Of a stretch of DNA of 8,605 nucleotides, positions 6,086 through 8,605 are shown piece after piece. Below the pieces are notes generated by a model, which was not told the DNA's origin, did no database searches, and saw nothing but the letters and a program-made list of their open reading frames with translations. Made by a program: the position numbers and the translations under genes. The stretch covers positions 1 to 8,605 of the forward strand of contig CAZTTC010000131.1 of the NCBI GenBank assembly GCA_964616015.1. The letters are read 5' to 3'. The DNA is from Methylibium sp964616015. Its GTDB lineage: Bacteria > Pseudomonadota > Gammaproteobacteria > Burkholderiales > Burkholderiaceae_C. Numbering within the stretch: the first letter of the stretch is position 1; each line of letters starts with the position of its first letter.

Positions 6086-6096
6086 GGCGCCTCAGC
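6081..6096. terminator. 16-bp palindrome holding both convergent stop codons; possible two-way terminator
   Basis: GCTGAGGCGCCTCAGC is its own reverse complement. The glpD stop TGA (6083-6085) and the stop of the minus-strand gene (TCA at 6092-6094 on the plus strand) sit at mirror positions. The RNA from either strand can form a GCTGAG/CTCAGC stem with a GCGC loop. No T-run follows on either side, so terminator activity is inference. Confidence 0.4.
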
Positions 6097-6664
6097 GGGC
6101 GCGGAAGATCGCCGCGTAGTCGTCCGGGTCGTAGGGCCGGTCGTCGCAGTCGGCCGACCAGGTCTGGCGCAGGCCGTTGGTGGTCTGCGCCTGCCTTGCG
6201 TACTCGGGCGCCCTGGCGTTGTAGTCGGCGACCATCTGCCGGCGCTGGTCGAGGCGCGCGTTGTAGGCGTCGACCGCGGCCTTGTCGGTGGCGACCAGTC
6301 TGGCGCGGTCGGCCTGCAGCTGCGCGTCGAAACGCTCGAAGGCCTGCCGGGCGGCGTCGAGCTCGGCCTGGTCGCGCTGCAGCTCGGCGCCTTCCTGCTC
6401 GAGCTGCCGCTGCAGATCGAGGCAGGCCTTGAGCTGTGGCGGGCTGAGCGGCCTGCCCTTGGGCGGGCCGTCGCCCAGCACCGCCGTCCGGCCGGCGGAT
6501 TGGGCTTGCGCCGGCGTGGCGACCCCCAGCACCGCCGTCCGGCCGGCGGATTGGGCTTGCGCCGGCGTGGCGACCCCCAGCGCGGCGCCGGCCAGCAGCA
6601 GGGCCGCCAGCGCGTGCGGCGCCCGCCAGGCCGGGCGTCGTTGACTCAGGGCTCGTTGTCGCAT
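6092..6664 (-). CDS. Secreted coiled-coil protein of unknown function with duplicated signal-cleavage region
   Basis: I do not recognise a named family. The 190-residue product has an Arg-rich N-terminus (1-14), a hydrophobic core about 18-30 and a Sec cleavage site ATPAQA|QS (cut after Ala37), so it is probably periplasmic. A 17-residue unit LGVATPAQAQSAGRTAV occurs twice without change (29-45 and 46-62), so a second PAQA|QS site follows the first. Residues about 75-160 are charged and heptad-like (LDLQRQLEQEGAELQRDQAELDAARQAF), indicating a long helix or coiled coil. Cys81 and Cys173 are the only cysteines and could form a disulfide. The tail is acidic and aromatic (DCDDRPYDPDDYAAIF). The ATG at 6664 is supported by AGGAG (minus strand, 6672-6676) seven bases before it; the much longer open frame upstream is antisense to the DedA-rhodanese gene. 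It converges on glpD. Confidence 0.75.
   Translation of the reverse strand: MRQRALSQRRPAWRAPHALAALLLAGAALGVATPAQAQSAGRTAVLGVATPAQAQSAGRTAVLGDGPPKGRPLSPPQLKACLDLQRQLEQEGAELQRDQAELDAARQAFERFDAQLQADRARLVATDKAAVDAYNARLDQRRQMVADYNARAPEYARQAQTTNGLRQTWSADCDDRPYDPDDYAAIFRAR
6474..6581. repeat. Perfect 51-bp tandem duplication inside the coiled-coil protein gene
   Basis: Positions 6474-6530 equal 6525-6581 exactly (57 bp, period 51), that is two full units and six bases of a third. The period is 17 codons, so the frame is kept and the protein gains one copy of LGVATPAQAQSAGRTAV. The absence of any silent difference suggests a very recent event or an assembly error. Confidence 0.95.
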
Positions 6665-6753
6665 GGCGTGGCTCCTGTCGTGGTGCGGGCCGGAGGGACC
6701 CCCTGCGAGTCCCGAGGTTCCCGTGCGCGGCCAGCGCAAGGGCCCGCGCCGTG

Positions 6754-6782
6754 CTCGAATCGTGACCCTCCGTCGCTTCGAG
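6754..6782. promoter_or_regulatory. Inverted repeat CTCGAA-N17-TTCGAG in the 126-bp divergent spacer
   Basis: The spacer 6665-6790 separates the coiled-coil gene from the DedA-rhodanese gene. Within it CTCGAA 6754-6759 and TTCGAG 6777-6782 are exact reverse complements, ending 8 bases before the likely TTG start at 6791. TCGAAT at 6755-6760 could also serve as a poor -10 toward the right. A six-base arm pair can occur by chance, so an operator role is only possible. The rest of the spacer shows nothing definite apart from the AGGAG ribosome site of the left gene. Confidence 0.25.
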
Positions 6783-6790
6783 CCGCCGCC

Positions 6791-7768
6791 TTGCAGACCT
6801 TGATCGATCTCGTCACGACCCATGGCGTGCTGCTGGTCTTCGTCGCCACGCTGGCCGCGCGCGTCGGTGCGCCGGTGCCGGCGGCGCCGCTGCTGGTGGT
6901 GGCCGGCGGGCTGTCGGTGGTCGGCGTGGTCTCGCTGCCGCTGGCCTTCGCGGTCGCGGTGCTGGCCAACGTGCTGGGCGACGGGCTGTGGTTCTGGGCC
7001 GGCCGCGCGCAGGGCCATCGCGTGCTGGGCCTGCTGTGCCGCTGGTCGCTGTCGCCCGACAGCTGCGTGCGCCAGAGCGAGGCCCTGGTCGCCCGCTGGG
7101 GCGGCAGCTCGCTGGTGGCGGCCAAGTTCGTGCCCGGCGTGTCGGTGGTGGCGGCGCCGATGGCCGGCGCGATGGGCATGTCGCTCGGTCGCTTCGTCGC
7201 CAGCGACGCGCTCGGCGGCGCGATCTGGTCCGGCGCCTTCCTCGGCCTGGGCGTGGCCTTCGCCGGCCAGGTCGAGCGCCTGCTGGCCGCCCTGGCCGAC
7301 GCCGGCGCCACGGCGACCCTGTTGCTGCTGGCCTTGCTGGCCGGCTTCATCGCCTGGCGCTGGTGGCGTCGCCGCCGCTTCCTGCGCGAGGCTGCCGTGC
7401 CGCGCATCGCGGCCGACGAGCTGCAGGCCCTGATCGACGCCGCCGGCGAGGGCCGTGCGCCGCCGCTGATCATCGACGTGCGCTCGCTCGCCGCGGCCGA
7501 GCTCGACCCCCGCCACATCCCCGGCGCGCGGATCGCCGAGCTGGACGGCCTCGCCGCGCAGGCCGCCGCGCTGCCGCACGACCGCGAGATCGTCACCTAC
7601 TGCAACTGCCCCAACGAGGCCTCGGCCGCGACCGCGGCGTTGCGCCTGATGGCCGCCGGCCTGCCGCGCGTGCGTCCGCTGGCCGGCGGCCTGGAGGGCT
7701 GGGCGGCGGCTGGCCGCACGGTGGCGACGGTCCGGCCGCGCCAGCTGGCCGGACCGGTTGTGGCCTAA
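6791..7768 (+). CDS. DedA-family membrane protein fused to a C-terminal rhodanese domain
   Basis: The 325-residue product has two parts. Residues about 5-195 are a DedA/SNARE-associated (VTT) membrane domain: several hydrophobic segments, a re-entrant-like ARVGAPVPAAP at 23-33, FWAGRAQGHRVLG at 68-80, AKFVPGVSVVAAPMAG at 111-126, and a last membrane helix about 172-190 followed by a positive WRWWRRRRF stop. Residues about 203-312 are a rhodanese domain with IIDVRS at 227-232, RHIPGA at 241-246 and an active loop YCNCPNEAS with Cys271 in the catalytic position; it should face the cytoplasm. DedA proteins are linked to lipid carrier translocation and membrane potential; the role of the fusion is unknown. 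Usual DedA acidic and Arg residues are absent. TTG 6791 is the best start (no Shine-Dalgarno; TTG 6800 and GTG 6827 are alternatives). Domain calls firm, start uncertain. Confidence 0.88.
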   Translation: MQTLIDLVTTHGVLLVFVATLAARVGAPVPAAPLLVVAGGLSVVGVVSLPLAFAVAVLANVLGDGLWFWAGRAQGHRVLGLLCRWSLSPDSCVRQSEALVARWGGSSLVAAKFVPGVSVVAAPMAGAMGMSLGRFVASDALGGAIWSGAFLGLGVAFAGQVERLLAALADAGATATLLLLALLAGFIAWRWWRRRRFLREAAVPRIAADELQALIDAAGEGRAPPLIIDVRSLAAAELDPRHIPGARIAELDGLAAQAAALPHDREIVTYCNCPNEASAATAALRLMAAGLPRVRPLAGGLEGWAAAGRTVATVRPRQLAGPVVA

Positions 7769-7810
7769 TCCCGCCTTCGTTTCGCCAATCACGAGCCAGA
7801 GTCAACCATC

Positions 7811-7978
7811 ATGGGCAACAAGATCACCACCGAAGCCGACCGCAAGGCCACCCCGCGTCCCGCCGCTCCCAAGGGCGTCGCCTTCACCGCCGGCAAGGGC
7901 CAGAAGGTCAGCCTGGAGCGCGGCTCGCACACCAACAGCAAGAAGAACCCGGGCAAGCGCGCCAAGAAGGGCGGATAA
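7811..7978 (+). CDS. Small very basic protein, 55 aa, function unknown
   Basis: ATG 7811 to TAA 7976-7978 encodes a 55-residue protein with ten Lys and four Arg against three acidic residues. It opens MGNKITTEADRKATPRPAAP and ends in a Lys/Gly-rich tail NSKKNPGKRAKKGG. It has no Cys, no Trp, no membrane segment and no signal peptide. The composition resembles small ribosome- or nucleic-acid-associated proteins, but I do not recognise a family. The short tidy gap on both sides (42 bp after the DedA-rhodanese stop, a hairpin just after its own stop), codon use like its neighbours (K mostly AAG, G/C at third positions) and the absence of a competing frame on the plus strand support a real gene. 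The ribosome site is weak. Nucleic-acid binding is inference from charge only. Confidence 0.65.
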   Translation: MGNKITTEADRKATPRPAAPKGVAFTAGKGQKVSLERGSHTNSKKNPGKRAKKGG

Positions 7979-7984
7979 GCCCTC

Positions 7985-8009
7985 GCGGCAGCGGCCTGAG
8001 GGCTGCCGC
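7985..8009 (+). terminator. Hairpin after the small basic gene, possible terminator
   Basis: GCGGCAGC 7985-7992 pairs perfectly with GCTGCCGC 8002-8009 around a nine-base loop, starting 6 bases after the TAA. This is one of the strongest simple hairpins in the window. Only a short GGTTTCGG follows rather than a T-run, so it may be a weak or Rho-assisted terminator, or an mRNA 3'-end stabiliser. Confidence 0.4.
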
Positions 8010-8044
8010 CGCCGGTTTCGGCCCTGACCCGGCCGCACCCCACC

Positions 8045-8605
8045 ATGCTGCGCATCCACGAACTGCGCCTGCCGCTGGACCATGCCGAGGACGCCTTGCG
8101 CGCCGCCGTGCTGGCACGCCTCGGCATCGCCGAGACCCAACTGCGGGGGCTGAACGTCTTCCGCCGCGGCCACGACGCGCGCAAGAAGACCGCGATCCAG
8201 CTCGTCTACACGCTGGACTGCGAGGTCGCCGACGAGGCGGCCGTGCTGGCCCGGCTGCAGGGTGACCCCAAGGTCCGGCCCGCGCCCGACACCCGCTACC
8301 GCTCCGTCGGCCAGGCCCCGGCCGACTTCGTCGCCAGCGAGCGGCCGCGCCCGGTGGTCGTCGGCTTCGGTCCTTGCGGCCTGTTCGCGGCACTGATCCT
8401 GGCGCAGATGGGTCTGCGGCCCCTGGTGCTGGAACGCGGCAAGGCCGTGCGCGAGCGCACGCAGGACACCTGGGGCCTGTGGCGCCAGGGCGTGCTGGAG
8501 CCGGAGTCGAACGTGCAGTTCGGCGAGGGCGGCGCCGGCACCTTCAGCGACGGCAAGCTGTGGAGCCAGATCAGCGACCCGCGCCACCTGACGCGCAAGG
8601 TGCTG
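8045..8605 (+). CDS. FAD-dependent oxidoreductase, COG2509-type (N-terminal 187 aa, runs off window)
   Basis: The frame opens at ATG 8045 and stays open to the right edge, giving 187 residues of a protein that is usually over 500. An N-terminal region of about 95 residues (RIHELRLPLDHAEDALRAAV, then GLNVFRRGHDARKKTAIQLVYTLD) is the leader domain seen in this family of uncharacterised NAD(P)/FAD dehydrogenases. It is followed by the Rossmann FAD motif VVVGFGPCGLFAALILAQMG at 104-123 and the ribose-binding Glu130 (LVLERG). NVQFGEGGAGTFSDGKLWSQ at 156-175 is a strong family signature. The substrate is not known; cytoplasmic location is expected. A hairpin and a 66-bp gap separate it from the small basic gene, so it may be its own unit. 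No Shine-Dalgarno is evident before the ATG. Family call is firm, function is open. Confidence 0.9.
   Translation, partial: MLRIHELRLPLDHAEDALRAAVLARLGIAETQLRGLNVFRRGHDARKKTAIQLVYTLDCEVADEAAVLARLQGDPKVRPAPDTRYRSVGQAPADFVASERPRPVVVGFGPCGLFAALILAQMGLRPLVLERGKAVRERTQDTWGLWRQGVLEPESNVQFGEGGAGTFSDGKLWSQISDPRHLTRKVL

Noticed and set aside
3106..6432. A plus-strand open frame of about 1100 codons covering glpK antisense and glpD out of frame
   Set aside because: Same G+C-driven artefact; low-complexity Arg/Ala/Pro-rich translation and it overlaps two certain genes throughout.
1339..7768. Functional link between SelD and the rhodanese fusion as a selenium delivery pair
   Set aside because: They are over 4 kb apart with five intervening genes or control regions on both strands, and the rhodanese is membrane-anchored; nothing in the sequence connects them.
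6665..7792. N-terminal extension of the coiled-coil gene to a 566-codon frame
   Set aside because: The extra part is antisense to the DedA-rhodanese gene. The ATG at 6664 has AGGAG seven bases before it and a clean signal peptide directly after.

Overview
The window is strongly G+C-rich (about 70% by eye), with dense, short-spaced, Cys-type housekeeping and accessory metabolic genes. The protein sequences (UreD, SelD, GlpK/GlpD, a DedA-rhodanese fusion, a COG2509-type flavoprotein) and the style of the intergenic repeat suggest a betaproteobacterium of the order Burkholderiales, perhaps near the Rubrivivax/Leptothrix/Roseateles group. This placement comes from recollection of family sequences, not from a search.

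Layout. Positions 1-1280 hold the end of a urease accessory cluster: the C-terminal part of ureG, a perfect 87-bp tandem duplication rich in hairpins, then ureD. selD (1339-2406) follows on the same strand and overlaps, tail to tail by 11 bp, a secreted SRPBCC-fold protein on the minus strand (2396-2905). A glycerol catabolism pair comes next: glpK (minus, 3004-4509) and glpD (plus, 4547-6085). They diverge from a gap of only 37 bp in which both messages look leaderless. glpD converges on a secreted coiled-coil protein (minus, 6092-6664), and the two stop codons lie symmetrically inside one 16-bp palindrome. From 6791 to the right edge, all on the plus strand, are a DedA-rhodanese membrane fusion, a 55-residue very basic protein, and the first 187 residues of a COG2509-type FAD-dependent oxidoreductase.

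How the genes work together. UreG and UreD are partners in nickel delivery to urease. GlpK and GlpD catalyse successive steps (glycerol to glycerol 3-phosphate to dihydroxyacetone phosphate). SelD makes selenophosphate, but no selenium-using partner is in view. The remaining genes look like independent units. No gene-free stretch exceeds 300 bases; the largest gap is the 175-bp ureG-ureD spacer, which is mostly repeat.

The most unusual signals are: two perfect in-frame tandem duplications (87 bp between ureG and ureD; 51 bp across a signal-peptide cleavage site); a 58-codon frame made by the first duplication that overlaps the ureD start as ATGA; the compact leaderless-looking glpK/glpD divergence; and a 19-bp perfect inverted repeat at the predicted transcription start of the SRPBCC gene. 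I did not find a convincing wholly new multi-gene system.
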